This document shows, piece after piece, positions 36,256-44,580 of a stretch of 64,000 nt of DNA; the stretch's first letter is position 1, and each line of letters starts with the position of its first letter. The stretch spans positions 1-64,000 of the forward strand of contig NZ_JAHSTS010000002.1 in assembly GCF_019145435.1 (NCBI RefSeq). Reading direction: 5' to 3'. The stretch is from Pseudomonas ekonensis (GTDB lineage: Bacteria; Pseudomonadota; Gammaproteobacteria; Pseudomonadales; Pseudomonadaceae). The notes under the pieces were generated by a model. It was not told the DNA's origin. It did no database searches and saw only the letters and a list, made by a program, of their open reading frames with translations. Position numbers and translations under genes: made by a program.

Positions 36256-37131
36256 ATGCGCCAACTGCCCTCCCTCAATACCTTGCGCGTGTTCGAAGAA
36301 GTCGCCCGCCACCGCAGCTTCAGCCAGGCCGCACAGGGGCTGAACGTCACCCAGGGCGCGGTCAGCCGCCAGATCAAACAGCTGGAAGACTACCTGGGCG
36401 TCGCCCTGTTCGTGCGCACCCCGCAAGGGCTGACGCTGACCGAAGCCGGCAGCAACCTGTCCCCGCACCTGGCCGAAGCCTTCGATCACATCGAACGCGC
36501 CCTGCAAGCCGTGCGCGTGCCCAACCTGCGCCAGCGCCTGCGGGTGCTCGCACCGCCGACCTGGGCCACCCGCTGGCTGTCGCCGCACCTGCGTGCGTTC
36601 TGCCAGCGCTACCCGGACATCAACCTCAGCGTCACCAACCACGCCAGCCACGAAAGCCTGGCGGAGATCGATTGCCACATCCGTTTCGGGCTCGCGGCGG
36701 CCAGCCACTGCGTGAGCCGCTTGCTGGTGATGGAACGGCACATCGCGGTGGCCAGCCCGGAGCTGTTCGACTCAGGCCAAGCGCCGGAACTTCGCAGCGC
36801 GCCGCTGCTGCACATCCTGCACGACGGCAAGCGCCTGAAGGTCTGGGAAAACTGGCTGGCGGCCATGGGCCGGGACGACATCGACGCCGGGCAAGGGATC
36901 GAGTTCAGCACCCTGGACCAGGTGATCCACACCGCGCTGGCCGGCGGCGGACTGGCGGTGATCGACCGGCAGATGATCGAAAAGGAACTGGCCAACGGCA
37001 GTCTGCTGCCCATCACCCCGGTCGAAGTGACCGGCCCTTACGGCTACTGGCTGGACGTGTCGAACGACAAGCAGGGCCTGTCGAAGGTGAAGCTGTTCAC
37101 CGATTGGCTGGAAAGGGTCAGCAATCCCTGA
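36256..37131 (+). CDS. LysR-family regulator, GcvA-like
   Basis: This is a 291-residue protein (MRQLPSLNTLRVFEEVARHR; HTH FSQAAQGLNVTQGAVSRQIK). It is the third GcvA-group regulator in 15 kb. It lies after the porin on the same strand, 156 bp apart, and upstream of the Fae/aldo-keto reductase cluster, which faces it. It could serve either unit. Confidence 0.87.
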   Translation: MRQLPSLNTLRVFEEVARHRSFSQAAQGLNVTQGAVSRQIKQLEDYLGVALFVRTPQGLTLTEAGSNLSPHLAEAFDHIERALQAVRVPNLRQRLRVLAPPTWATRWLSPHLRAFCQRYPDINLSVTNHASHESLAEIDCHIRFGLAAASHCVSRLLVMERHIAVASPELFDSGQAPELRSAPLLHILHDGKRLKVWENWLAAMGRDDIDAGQGIEFSTLDQVIHTALAGGGLAVIDRQMIEKELANGSLLPITPVEVTGPYGYWLDVSNDKQGLSKVKLFTDWLERVSNP

Positions 37132-37619
37132 TCGGCGGCTTGCCCACTGCGGCCGGCACTGCCGACATCCCTGCTGCCAGATCCATCGCCAGCAGGCTGG
37201 CTCCTACAGGTATTCCGGGTGTTCGCAGTATTCATGCACGCCGCCAAAAAACGGTGGGAGCTGGCTTGCCAGCGATGAGGCCAGCACTGCCGACATCCCT
37301 GCTGCCTGACCCACCGCCATCGCCAGCAGGCTGGCTCCTACAAGGGATCTCGGCTGTCCGCAACATCCCTGTGCACCACAAAACCTGTAGGAGCTTGCCT
37401 GCAAGCGATGAGGCCAGCACTGCCGACATCCCTGCTGCCTGACCCACCGCCATCGCCAGCAGGCTGGCTCCTACAAGGGATCTCGGCTGTCCGCAACATC
37501 CCTGTGCACCACAAAACCTGTAGGAGCTTGCCTGCAAGCGATGAGGCCAGCACTGCCGACATCTCTGTTGCCTGATCCACCGCTATCGCCAGCAGGCTGG
37601 CCCCACAGGGGCAAGGAGC
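37132..37619. repeat. REP-rich intergenic region with tandem 133-bp repeats
   Basis: This 488-bp space holds no credible gene. Units at 37271-37403 and 37404-37536 look identical and repeat at exactly 133 bp; a third, diverging copy begins at 37537, and a more diverged relative at about 37155-37270 precedes them. Each unit carries the REP half GCCAGCAGGCTGGCTCCTAC and the complementary-type half TGTAGGAGCTTGCCTGCAAG. Short minus-strand frames here repeat the same peptide and are artefacts. Confidence 0.9.
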
Positions 37620-38984
37620 CTAGACCGGGGCAACCGCCTTGGCGCCGGCCGGCAGTGTGCCTTCCACCGGGCTCTGGGCCTTGCACGCCTGGCTCAGCGT
37701 GAGCGACTTGGTTTCCGGCGCCCAGGCCCAGGACAGCAGCGCACCGATGGCCAGGATCGCCGCCAGGATGCCCATGGTCGGGCTCAGGCCGATGCCCGCC
37801 ACGCTCACCGGCAGCAGGAAGGTGCTGACGGCCGAGCCGAGCCGGCTGACCGCCGTCGCCAGGCCGATGCCGCTGGCGCGCACCTCCGTCGGGAAGCTCT
37901 CGGCCGGGAACACCCCGACCAGGTTGCTCACCGCCGACAGCACCAGCGTGAACAACCCGAACACCAGCACCATCAGCCACGCCGCGCTGCCCGGCAGCAC
38001 CGCCAGCAGGAACAGCGCCACCGCCAGAATGACGAACGAGTTGATCAGGAACCCGCGCCGGGTGAACTTGATCGTGCACCAGATGCCGATCAGCGCGCCG
38101 AGGATCAGCAGCAGGTTGAGCATCAGTTCCGTGCCGAAGCCTTCGGCCAGGCCCATCTTCGCCAGGATCGACGGCAGGAAGGTGTAGATGGCGAAGTACG
38201 GCATGACGATGCAGACAAAGAACAGGCAGTTGAACGCCGTACGCTTGCGGTACTCGCGGCTGAACAGCACCGCGTAGCCCGAGCGCTGTTCCGTGGAGCG
38301 GGTTTCGTCCAGCTCGACGTTGTCGCCCAGGTAGCGCTTCACGATGGCCCGGGCCTCGGCCACACGGCCCTGGTTGACCAGCCAGCGCGGCGATTCCGGC
38401 GTGCCGATCCGCGCGATGAGGATCAACGCCGCCGGGATCGCCGACGAGGCCAGCATCCAACGCCAGGCGTCATCGCCCAGGCTGAGCATGGCGGTGCCGA
38501 CGAAGGTCGCGGCCACGTAGCCGAACGTCCAGATCACGCTGAACGAGCCGAGCAGCACACCCCGGTGCCGCTTCGGCGCGAACTCGGCGAGCATCGCGTG
38601 GCCGACGCTGAAATCGCCGCCCAGGCCGATGCCGATCAGCACCCGGCACAGGAACAGGCCCATGGCGGTCTCGACGTAGAACTGCATCACTGACGCCAGG
38701 GTGATCAGCACGAAGCTGACCAGGAAGATCTTCTGCCGGCCGACCTTGTCCGAGATCCAGCCGAAGAACAGGCTGCCGAGAAACAGCCCGATCAGCGCCG
38801 AGGAGCCGATCAGCCCCTGCCAGAACGCATCCAGGTGCATCTGCGGGCTGAGCAAGGTGAAGGCGATGCCGATCAGGCCCAGGATGTAGCCGTCGGTGAA
38901 GTGCGCGCCGAAGGTCAGGCCGGCGATCTTGAGGTGAAAGCGCCCGATGGGCAGGTCATCGATCTTTACGGGTTGAGCGGACAT
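37620..38984 (-). CDS. MFS transporter, sugar porter/aromatic acid type
   Basis: This 454-residue protein has 12 helices and classic sugar-porter motifs: GWISDKVGRQK between helices 2 and 3, PESPRWL in the middle loop and PETKSLTL at the end. The start at 38984 (MSAQPVKIDD) has GGAG 7 nt upstream. It is the last gene of the Fae-AKR-ALDH-MFS cluster and probably imports its substrate. Confidence 0.86.
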   Translation of the reverse strand: MSAQPVKIDDLPIGRFHLKIAGLTFGAHFTDGYILGLIGIAFTLLSPQMHLDAFWQGLIGSSALIGLFLGSLFFGWISDKVGRQKIFLVSFVLITLASVMQFYVETAMGLFLCRVLIGIGLGGDFSVGHAMLAEFAPKRHRGVLLGSFSVIWTFGYVAATFVGTAMLSLGDDAWRWMLASSAIPAALILIARIGTPESPRWLVNQGRVAEARAIVKRYLGDNVELDETRSTEQRSGYAVLFSREYRKRTAFNCLFFVCIVMPYFAIYTFLPSILAKMGLAEGFGTELMLNLLLILGALIGIWCTIKFTRRGFLINSFVILAVALFLLAVLPGSAAWLMVLVFGLFTLVLSAVSNLVGVFPAESFPTEVRASGIGLATAVSRLGSAVSTFLLPVSVAGIGLSPTMGILAAILAIGALLSWAWAPETKSLTLSQACKAQSPVEGTLPAGAKAVAPV

Positions 38985-38996
38985 GTTCGTCTCCAA

Positions 38997-39007
38997 TTGT
39001 TGTTATT
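38997..39007 (-). promoter_or_regulatory. CA motif in leader of sugar-porter-like MFS gene
   Basis: On the mRNA strand AATAACAACAA gives two AANAANAA matches, directly before the GGAG ribosome site. This is one of the best-placed CA motifs in the window. Confidence 0.6.
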
Positions 39008-39092
39008 GACGGAGAAACCGATTGCGCTTGCTTCATGAATCGCTGTGGCGGCGGTGTGTCAGTGAACGGAGCGTTGCCCGACACACGGCCTT

Positions 39093-39180
39093 CGCGGTCA
39101 AGCCCGCCCCCACATTGTTTGGCGGCGACCACAACCCCTGCACGCGCCCGCGATCCTGTGGGAGCGGGCTAGAGCCCGCC
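39093..39180. repeat. REP sequences overlapping the ALDH stop codon
   Basis: CTGTGGGAGCGGGCT-AG-AGCCCGC at about 39157-39180 is a REP hairpin whose centre contains the TAG stop (minus strand) of the aldehyde dehydrogenase gene. A half REP (CGGTCAAGCCCGCCCCCACA) lies to its left. The last codons of that gene are therefore REP-derived. Confidence 0.75.
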
Positions 39181-40602
39181 CATCAGCAGGTACTTGATCT
39201 CCAGGTAGTCCTCCAGACCGTACTTCGAACCCTCGCGCCCCAGGCCCGATTCCTTGATGCCGCCGAACGGCGCAACTTCCGTGGAGATGATCCCTTCGTT
39301 GATCCCGACCATCCCGGCCTCCAGGCCTTCGGCCATGCGCCAGACCCGGCCGATGTCGCGGCTGTAGAAGTACGCCGACAGGCCGAACGGCGTGTCGTTG
39401 GCCGCCGCCAGCACCTGGGCCTCATCCTTGAAGCGGAAGCAGGCGGCCACCGGGCCGAAGGTCTCGTCCTGGGCGATGAGCATGTCGCCCGTGGCGTCGG
39501 TGAGGATGGTCGGCTCGTAGAACGTGCCGCCGAGGGCATGCCGGCGGCCACCGCACAACAGCGTGGCGCCCTTGGCCAGCGCATCGCTGACGTGGGTCTC
39601 GACCTTGGCCAGGGCGGCAGCGTTGATCAGCGGGCCCTGTTCGGTGTCGCCCTCCAGCGCAGGGCCGACCCGCATGGCGGCGACCGCCTCGGCGAGCTTG
39701 CCGGTGAAGGCTTCGAAGACGCCGTCCTGAACGAAGAAGCGGTTCACGCAGACGCAGGTCTGCCCGGTGTTGCGGAACTTGGAGGCCATCGCGCCTTTGA
39801 CGGCGGCGTCGAGGTCGGCGTCGTCGAACACAATGAACGGTGCGTTGCCGCCCAGCTCCAGCGAGACCTTCTTCAGGGTGTCGGCGGCCTGGCGCATCAG
39901 CAGCTTGCCGGTGCGGGTGGAGCCGGTGAACGACAGCTTGCGCACCACGCCGGACGCCTGCAGCGCGCCGCCGATGGCCACCGCATCGCCGGAGACGATG
40001 TTGAACACCCCGCCCGGAATTCCGGCCTGCTCGGCCAGCACCGCCAGGGCGAAGGCCGACAGCGGGGTTTCCTCCGACGGTTTGAGAATCATCGTGCAAC
40101 CGGCCGCCAGCGCCGGACCGACCTTGCGGGTGACCATCGCCAACGGGAAGTTCCATGGGGTGATCGCAGCGACCACGCCGATGGCCTCCTTGGTCACGAT
40201 GATGCGGGCATCGGCCTTGTGGCTCGGGATCACATCGCCGTAGGCGCGCTTGGCCTCCTCGCCGAACCACTCCAGGAAACTCGCGGCGTAGACCACTTCA
40301 CCCTTGGCTTCGGCCAACGGCTTGCCCTGCTCGCGGCTGAGCAAAGTGGCCAGTTCCTGCTGGTGGGCGAGCATCAGTTCGCTCCAGCGCTTGAGCCGCT
40401 GGCTGCGCTCCTTGGCGGTGAGCTTGCGCCAGGCCGGCAACGCACGGTCGGCGGCTTCGATGGCCAGGCGGGTTTCTTCGGCGCCGGCCTTTTGCACCTC
40501 GGCGATCACCTCACCGTTGGCCGGGTTGAGCACCGGGTAGGTCGCCCCGCCCTGCCCCCATTGGCCGTCGATGAAATTGCCGTGACGGATCAGCCCGCTC
40601 AT
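39169..40602 (-). CDS. aldehyde dehydrogenase, succinate/glutarate-semialdehyde type
   Basis: This is a 477-residue enzyme of the GabD/DavD group: TPWNFPLAMVTRKVGPALAA, the general base in SLELGGNAP, the catalytic Cys in TGQTCVCVNR, and the C-terminal GGIKESGLGREGSKYG. The actual substrate may be another semialdehyde given the neighbours. The ATG overlaps the stop of the aldo/keto reductase gene by ATGA (40599-40602). The last codons lie inside a REP hairpin. Confidence 0.88.
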   Translation of the reverse strand: MSGLIRHGNFIDGQWGQGGATYPVLNPANGEVIAEVQKAGAEETRLAIEAADRALPAWRKLTAKERSQRLKRWSELMLAHQQELATLLSREQGKPLAEAKGEVVYAASFLEWFGEEAKRAYGDVIPSHKADARIIVTKEAIGVVAAITPWNFPLAMVTRKVGPALAAGCTMILKPSEETPLSAFALAVLAEQAGIPGGVFNIVSGDAVAIGGALQASGVVRKLSFTGSTRTGKLLMRQAADTLKKVSLELGGNAPFIVFDDADLDAAVKGAMASKFRNTGQTCVCVNRFFVQDGVFEAFTGKLAEAVAAMRVGPALEGDTEQGPLINAAALAKVETHVSDALAKGATLLCGGRRHALGGTFYEPTILTDATGDMLIAQDETFGPVAACFRFKDEAQVLAAANDTPFGLSAYFYSRDIGRVWRMAEGLEAGMVGINEGIISTEVAPFGGIKESGLGREGSKYGLEDYLEIKYLLMGGL

Positions 40603-41633
40603 GCCACCGCCTCCTGCAAGGTGAAGCGCTCCTGGCCCGGACGCGGCGTACGCAGGATGCGCTTGCCGGCGGTGTAATCGTTGATCACGTCGCACGGGGT
40701 GTAGTTGCGCTCCAGCTCATGCCGTTCCTCGGCATCAAGCCGGGTGTCCAGCGCCGCCAGGGCGCTGTCGAACTGTGCGGTGGTGTCGGCGCCGACCAGC
40801 ATGCAATCCACGCCCGGATGGCTGGCGACCCAGGCCTGGGCGATCTGCGCGTTCGACACGCCGCGGGCGCGGGCCACGCGCTGCACCGAACGGGCGATCT
40901 CGAACGAGGCCTCGTCGCTGTACATCTGTTGGGTGAAGAAGTCGGTCTGGTTGCGGGTCGACTGCACGTCGCCGGTCAGCAGGCCCCGGGCCAGCGGGCT
41001 GAACACCGACACGCCGATGCCCTGGTCGCGGCAGAACGGGATCATCTCGCGCTCTTCCTCGCGGTAGGCGCAGTTCAGTTGCAGCTGCATGTTGATCGGC
41101 TTGACCCAGCCGTTGCGCTCGCAAGCCATGAGGAGCTTGGCCAACTGGCCGGTGAGCATGGTGGACACACCGATGTAGCGCGCCTTGCCCGAACGCACGA
41201 TGTCGTTCAGCGCGCCCATGGTCTCTTCCACCGGGGTGTTGATGTCGAAGTAATGCAGCATGAACACGTCGACGTAATCCATGTCCAGGCGCTTCAGCGA
41301 AGCGTCGATGCTGTCCATGATGTGCTTGCGCGAATGGCCGCTGGCGTTGAGGCCGGTGCGGGTGCCGTAGCCGACCTTGGTGGTGATCACCAGGTCCTCG
41401 CGCCGGGCCAGGCGCTTGACGATGCGCCCCACCACTTCCTCGCCGACGCCGGCGGAGTAGAAGTCCGCCAGGTCGATGAAGTTGACGCCGTTGGCCAAGG
41501 CGTGGGCCACGATCGGCTCGCTCTGCTTTTCGTTGAAGATCCACGGTTTCCAGTCCGGGGTGCCCATGTTCATGGTGCCCAGGCACAGGCGGGAGACTTG
41601 CAGGCCGGAGTTGCCCAAACGGATGTATTGCAT
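40599..41633 (-). CDS. aldo/keto reductase
   Basis: This is a 344-residue AKR with the (beta/alpha)8 tetrad visible: Asp and Tyr in DLADFYSAG, Lys in TTKVGYG, His in MLHYFD. It reduces an aldehyde or ketone with NADPH, or acts in reverse. The start is MQYIRLGNSG at 41633, 10 bp after the Fae-like gene; its stop overlaps the aldehyde dehydrogenase start. Confidence 0.88.
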   Translation of the reverse strand: MQYIRLGNSGLQVSRLCLGTMNMGTPDWKPWIFNEKQSEPIVAHALANGVNFIDLADFYSAGVGEEVVGRIVKRLARREDLVITTKVGYGTRTGLNASGHSRKHIMDSIDASLKRLDMDYVDVFMLHYFDINTPVEETMGALNDIVRSGKARYIGVSTMLTGQLAKLLMACERNGWVKPINMQLQLNCAYREEEREMIPFCRDQGIGVSVFSPLARGLLTGDVQSTRNQTDFFTQQMYSDEASFEIARSVQRVARARGVSNAQIAQAWVASHPGVDCMLVGADTTAQFDSALAALDTRLDAEERHELERNYTPCDVINDYTAGKRILRTPRPGQERFTLQEAVA

Positions 41634-41643
41634 GGCGCGGACC

Positions 41644-42156
41644 TCAGGCTTTGGGGGTGTAGAAAGGGTTGCCGATGTGGTTGACCACATCCTTGAGCTG
41701 CGCGGTTTCCGGCTTGCCGGTCAGGGCGGCGCGGATCGCGGTGCGGCAGGCGTTGTAGTTGTTCAGGTACACCGCATCGAGGTCGTCGCAGGCCGGGTTG
41801 ACCCAGTTGGCGGTGACGATCGCCCACTCGTCCTCGGCCTCCGGCGGCAGCGTGCCGTCGAGCAGCGCTTCGAGCACGGCCTTGGCGATCCCGGCCTGGG
41901 ACGCGCCCCAGGTGGCGTTGCCGTGCAGGTCGCCGACGATGGCGGCTTTGTTCACGTAGAGGGTCATCGGTTTGACCGGGATGTTCGGCTGGGCGATCAC
42001 CATGAACGGGCAATGGCCCTGGCTCGGCGACGCCAGGCTGTTGGCGAACGCCTGCCCGGCGGGGCCGTTGCGCGGGCCGATCAGGATATTGATGTGCGCG
42101 GCGTTCACGCCCGGGCCTTCGAAACCTTCACCGATGTACAGGTCGAGTTCTTTCAT
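41644..42156 (-). CDS. formaldehyde-activating enzyme (Fae) homologue
   Basis: This 170-residue protein aligns by eye with Fae, which condenses formaldehyde with tetrahydromethanopterin in methylotrophs and archaea. Shared signatures are AHINILIGPRNGPAGQAF, IPVKPMTLYVNK near residue 60, and a C-terminal HIGNPF region. H21 matches the catalytic His of Fae (H17 in Methylobacterium). Pseudomonads lack tetrahydromethanopterin, so the partner is probably different. It leads an operon with an aldo/keto reductase, an aldehyde dehydrogenase and a permease. Confidence 0.85.
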   Translation of the reverse strand: MKELDLYIGEGFEGPGVNAAHINILIGPRNGPAGQAFANSLASPSQGHCPFMVIAQPNIPVKPMTLYVNKAAIVGDLHGNATWGASQAGIAKAVLEALLDGTLPPEAEDEWAIVTANWVNPACDDLDAVYLNNYNACRTAIRAALTGKPETAQLKDVVNHIGNPFYTPKA

Positions 42157-42247
42157 CTGTCATTACTCTGGGTGGCGCGGAGGGATCAATAACGGACGCG
42201 GGGAGACGTGGCGGGGCAATGGGGACATGGCTGCAAACGCTCTCTGG

Positions 42248-42255
42248 TTGTTATT
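42248..42255 (-). promoter_or_regulatory. CA motif upstream of Fae-homologue gene
   Basis: AATAACAA on the mRNA strand, 92 nt before the Fae-homologue start. Whether it is transcribed is not known; if so it lies in a long leader. Confidence 0.35.
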
Positions 42256-42355
42256 GATGAGCTGTGTTTGCGATTTTTTAGCATCGGGGTCCGGGCAGGC
42301 CGTAACCATTAAAAATCATGGGGCAATGACTTTTGGTCATAGCCTGCGCGCGGGC

Positions 42356-42394
42356 AAAAAAAATCCCGCCCTCGAACTCAGTCGAGGGCGGGAT
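42356..42394 (-). terminator. intrinsic terminator of NDH-2-like gene
   Basis: On the minus strand ATCCCGCCCTCGA and its complement form a 13-bp stem with a 6-nt loop, followed by eight T residues. It is a strong terminator 20 bp after the oxidoreductase stop codon. Confidence 0.92.
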
Positions 42395-42414
42395 CCTGTG
42401 GCTTTACGCAGTGA

Positions 42415-43620
42415 TCAGGCGACCACGGGGATCATCGGATCCGCCGCCGCCAGCGCCACGGCGCGGTCGGCCGCCGGCGGGTAAATCCACTGGGTGTTGA
42501 TCTGGGTCTTGAGCGACTTGCCCTCTTGCTTCTCCAGCTTCACCTGGCGGTCCCAGCCTTCGGTGTACACCGCGCCCCACGCGCCCAGGTCCAGGCAGGT
42601 GACGTATTTGGGCTGGCTGTACGGCGTCGGCTCGACCCCGAGGATCTGCGCGGCCACGTTGTTGCCCGCATGCCGGCCCAGCGAGATGGCGTGCTGGCAG
42701 GTCATCAGGGCGAAGTTGCCGATGTCGTCGGTGGCGGCGTAGGCCACATCGCCGGTGGCGAAGATGTCGTCCTGGCCGATCACTTTCAGGTGCGCATCGA
42801 CGTGCAGGCGCCCCTGACGGTCGCGCTCGGCGGGAATCTGCCCGGTCAGGGAACTGGCGCGCACGCCGGTGGTCCAGACCACGGTGTTCGCCTCGATGCG
42901 CTGGCCGTCGGACAGGGTCACACCGTTCTCATCAACCGACAGCACCGACACACCCAGTCGCCATTCGACGCCCAGTTCTTCACTGGCCTCGGCGATCTTC
43001 ACGCTGATGGCCTCGCCCATGGACACGCCGATCTTCTGCCCGCGGTCCACGACGATCACCCGGATGTCCGCCTGGTCGCCGAGCACTTCGCGAAGGCGCG
43101 CCGGCATTTCGGTCGCCGTCTCGATCCCGGTGAAGCCGCCGCCGGCCACCACCACGGTGTTGCGCGCCGGGCTTTGGGGGCGCTCGGCCAGGGCCTTGAG
43201 GTGGTTCTCCAGGCGGATCGCCGACTCGATCTGGTCGACATCGAACGCATGCTGCGCCACGCCCGGGGTGTCCGGCAGGGCCAGGCCGCTGCCCGAGGCC
43301 AGCACCAGCTTGTCGTAATGGAAGACCTGCCCGGCGCCGGCAGCGTCGGTGTAGCCCACGGTCCTGGCCTGCACGTCGATGGTGTGCGCCGCGCCCTTGA
43401 TGAAGTGAACGCCGACCGCTTCGAACAGTTCGCCGAGCGGCGCGGCCAGTTGGTGGGCGTTCGGTTCGTAGAAGCGCGGGCGCACGCGCAGCTCGGCCTG
43501 CGGCGCCAGGACGGTCACGTCGATGTTGTCCCGGTTGTGGATGTCCACCAGGCGGGTGGCGCTCAATGCGCTCCACATGCCACCGAAACCTGCGCCGATC
43601 ACCAGAATGTGCTGTTTCAT
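42415..43620 (-). CDS. NDH-2-like NAD(P)/FAD-dependent oxidoreductase
   Basis: This is a 401-residue type II NADH dehydrogenase-like flavoprotein. FAD-binding GAGFGGMWSA is near residue 8, the second Rossmann motif VVAGGGFTGIETATE near residue 155, and the NDH-2 AVWTTG-type motif appears as VVWTTGVRAS. It probably oxidises NAD(P)H with a quinone. The start is MKQHILVIG at 43620. The divergent Rrf2 gene suggests redox control. Confidence 0.88.
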   Translation of the reverse strand: MKQHILVIGAGFGGMWSALSATRLVDIHNRDNIDVTVLAPQAELRVRPRFYEPNAHQLAAPLGELFEAVGVHFIKGAAHTIDVQARTVGYTDAAGAGQVFHYDKLVLASGSGLALPDTPGVAQHAFDVDQIESAIRLENHLKALAERPQSPARNTVVVAGGGFTGIETATEMPARLREVLGDQADIRVIVVDRGQKIGVSMGEAISVKIAEASEELGVEWRLGVSVLSVDENGVTLSDGQRIEANTVVWTTGVRASSLTGQIPAERDRQGRLHVDAHLKVIGQDDIFATGDVAYAATDDIGNFALMTCQHAISLGRHAGNNVAAQILGVEPTPYSQPKYVTCLDLGAWGAVYTEGWDRQVKLEKQEGKSLKTQINTQWIYPPAADRAVALAAADPMIPVVA

Positions 43621-43788
43621 CGTTGTCTCCCGGCACGTGGCCAAGTCATGGAAATAGGTTGGGCGAGTCATGCCCGCCGGGTGCCGACCTGCGCTTCGAG
43701 GATTCAGGCGCAGTCGGCATCCCTTTCGACAACGGCGACTCTATTGGTCGCCTTTAGAATCGACAAGTCAGATTTTGCGATCATTGAA

Positions 43789-43803
43789 ATCGAAAACTTC
43801 GAT
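43789..43803. promoter_or_regulatory. palindrome ATCGAA-AAC-TTCGAT between NDH-2-like and Rrf2 genes
   Basis: A perfect 6+3+6 palindrome in an AT-rich stretch of the 337-bp divergent region (43621-43957), which otherwise holds no gene. It is a candidate site for the adjacent Rrf2 regulator. Confidence 0.55.
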
Positions 43804-43957
43804 AGTTATTCGCACAAATCAGCCTGGCTACGACGCTTCATTTCTCGGGAATAAGCCGAAAAGCCCTACTCGCCAGACAGAAATCCCCTGCGCCTCCGCA
43901 TTTGCTGCCCCCTCCAAGGCCTGTTAACATCGGCGACAACTGAAGTCGGAGATAGCT

Positions 43958-44506
43958 ATGTCGCTTTACAGTGCGGGGGTCGAATACGGCATCCACTGCC
44001 TGATCTTTCTGGTGGGCAACGGCGGCGACAGCCGCGAGGCGAGCGTGCGCGACTTGGCGGACCTGCAAGGCGTGCCGTTGGACTACCTGGCCAAGATCTT
44101 CACCAAACTGGCCAAGGGCAAACTGGTGACCGCCACCGGCGGCGTGCGCGGCGGCTTCACCCTGGCGCGGCCGGCGGACGAGATCACCCTGCTCGACATC
44201 GTCAACGCCATCGACGGGCCCAAGAACATTTTCGAATGCCGCGACATCCGCGGCCGCTGCGCCTTGTTCGAGGGGTCGCCGCCGGACTGGGCGGTGGAAG
44301 GCACCTGCTCGATCCACGCAGCGATGATGACTGCGCAAAAGCGCATGGAAGAAGCGCTCGCCCAGCAGACCATCCTCGACATCGCCAGAAGGGTGGGCCG
44401 CAAGGCACCGCCGCAGTTCGGCAGCCAGGTGGAAGACTGGATGCAGGAGCGGCGCGACAGAAAGGCCGGCGGCGCCTCGATCCCCCTCGTCGACCTTTCC
44501 GACTGA
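43958..44506 (+). CDS. Rrf2-family transcriptional regulator with three-Cys cluster
   Basis: This is a 182-residue winged-HTH protein of the IscR/NsrR family. Three cysteines (C94, C101, C117) lie in the usual region for an Fe-S cluster, with spacing a little wider than in IscR or NsrR. It probably senses redox state, NO or iron-sulfur status. The C-terminal tail is longer than in most Rrf2 proteins. The divergent NDH-2-like gene is its likely target. Confidence 0.88.
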   Translation: MSLYSAGVEYGIHCLIFLVGNGGDSREASVRDLADLQGVPLDYLAKIFTKLAKGKLVTATGGVRGGFTLARPADEITLLDIVNAIDGPKNIFECRDIRGRCALFEGSPPDWAVEGTCSIHAAMMTAQKRMEEALAQQTILDIARRVGRKAPPQFGSQVEDWMQERRDRKAGGASIPLVDLSD

Positions 44507-44526
44507 TCCTCGGCGCACAGGCAAAA

Positions 44527-44561
44527 AAAAGCGGAAACCGTCACCCGGTTTCCGCTTTTTT
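44527..44561. terminator. bidirectional intrinsic terminator
   Basis: AAGCGGAAACCG and CGGTTTCCGCTT form a 12-bp stem, flanked by A8 on the left and T-run on the right, so it works for both the Rrf2 gene and the convergent lipoprotein gene. Confidence 0.92.
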
Positions 44562-44580
44562 CACGCAGGCCCGACCGCCC

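Noticed and set aside
37204..37580. Overlapping short minus-strand frames with near-identical peptides
   Set aside because: They are translations of the 133-bp REP-based repeats. Their similarity comes from the repeats, and they lack ribosome sites.
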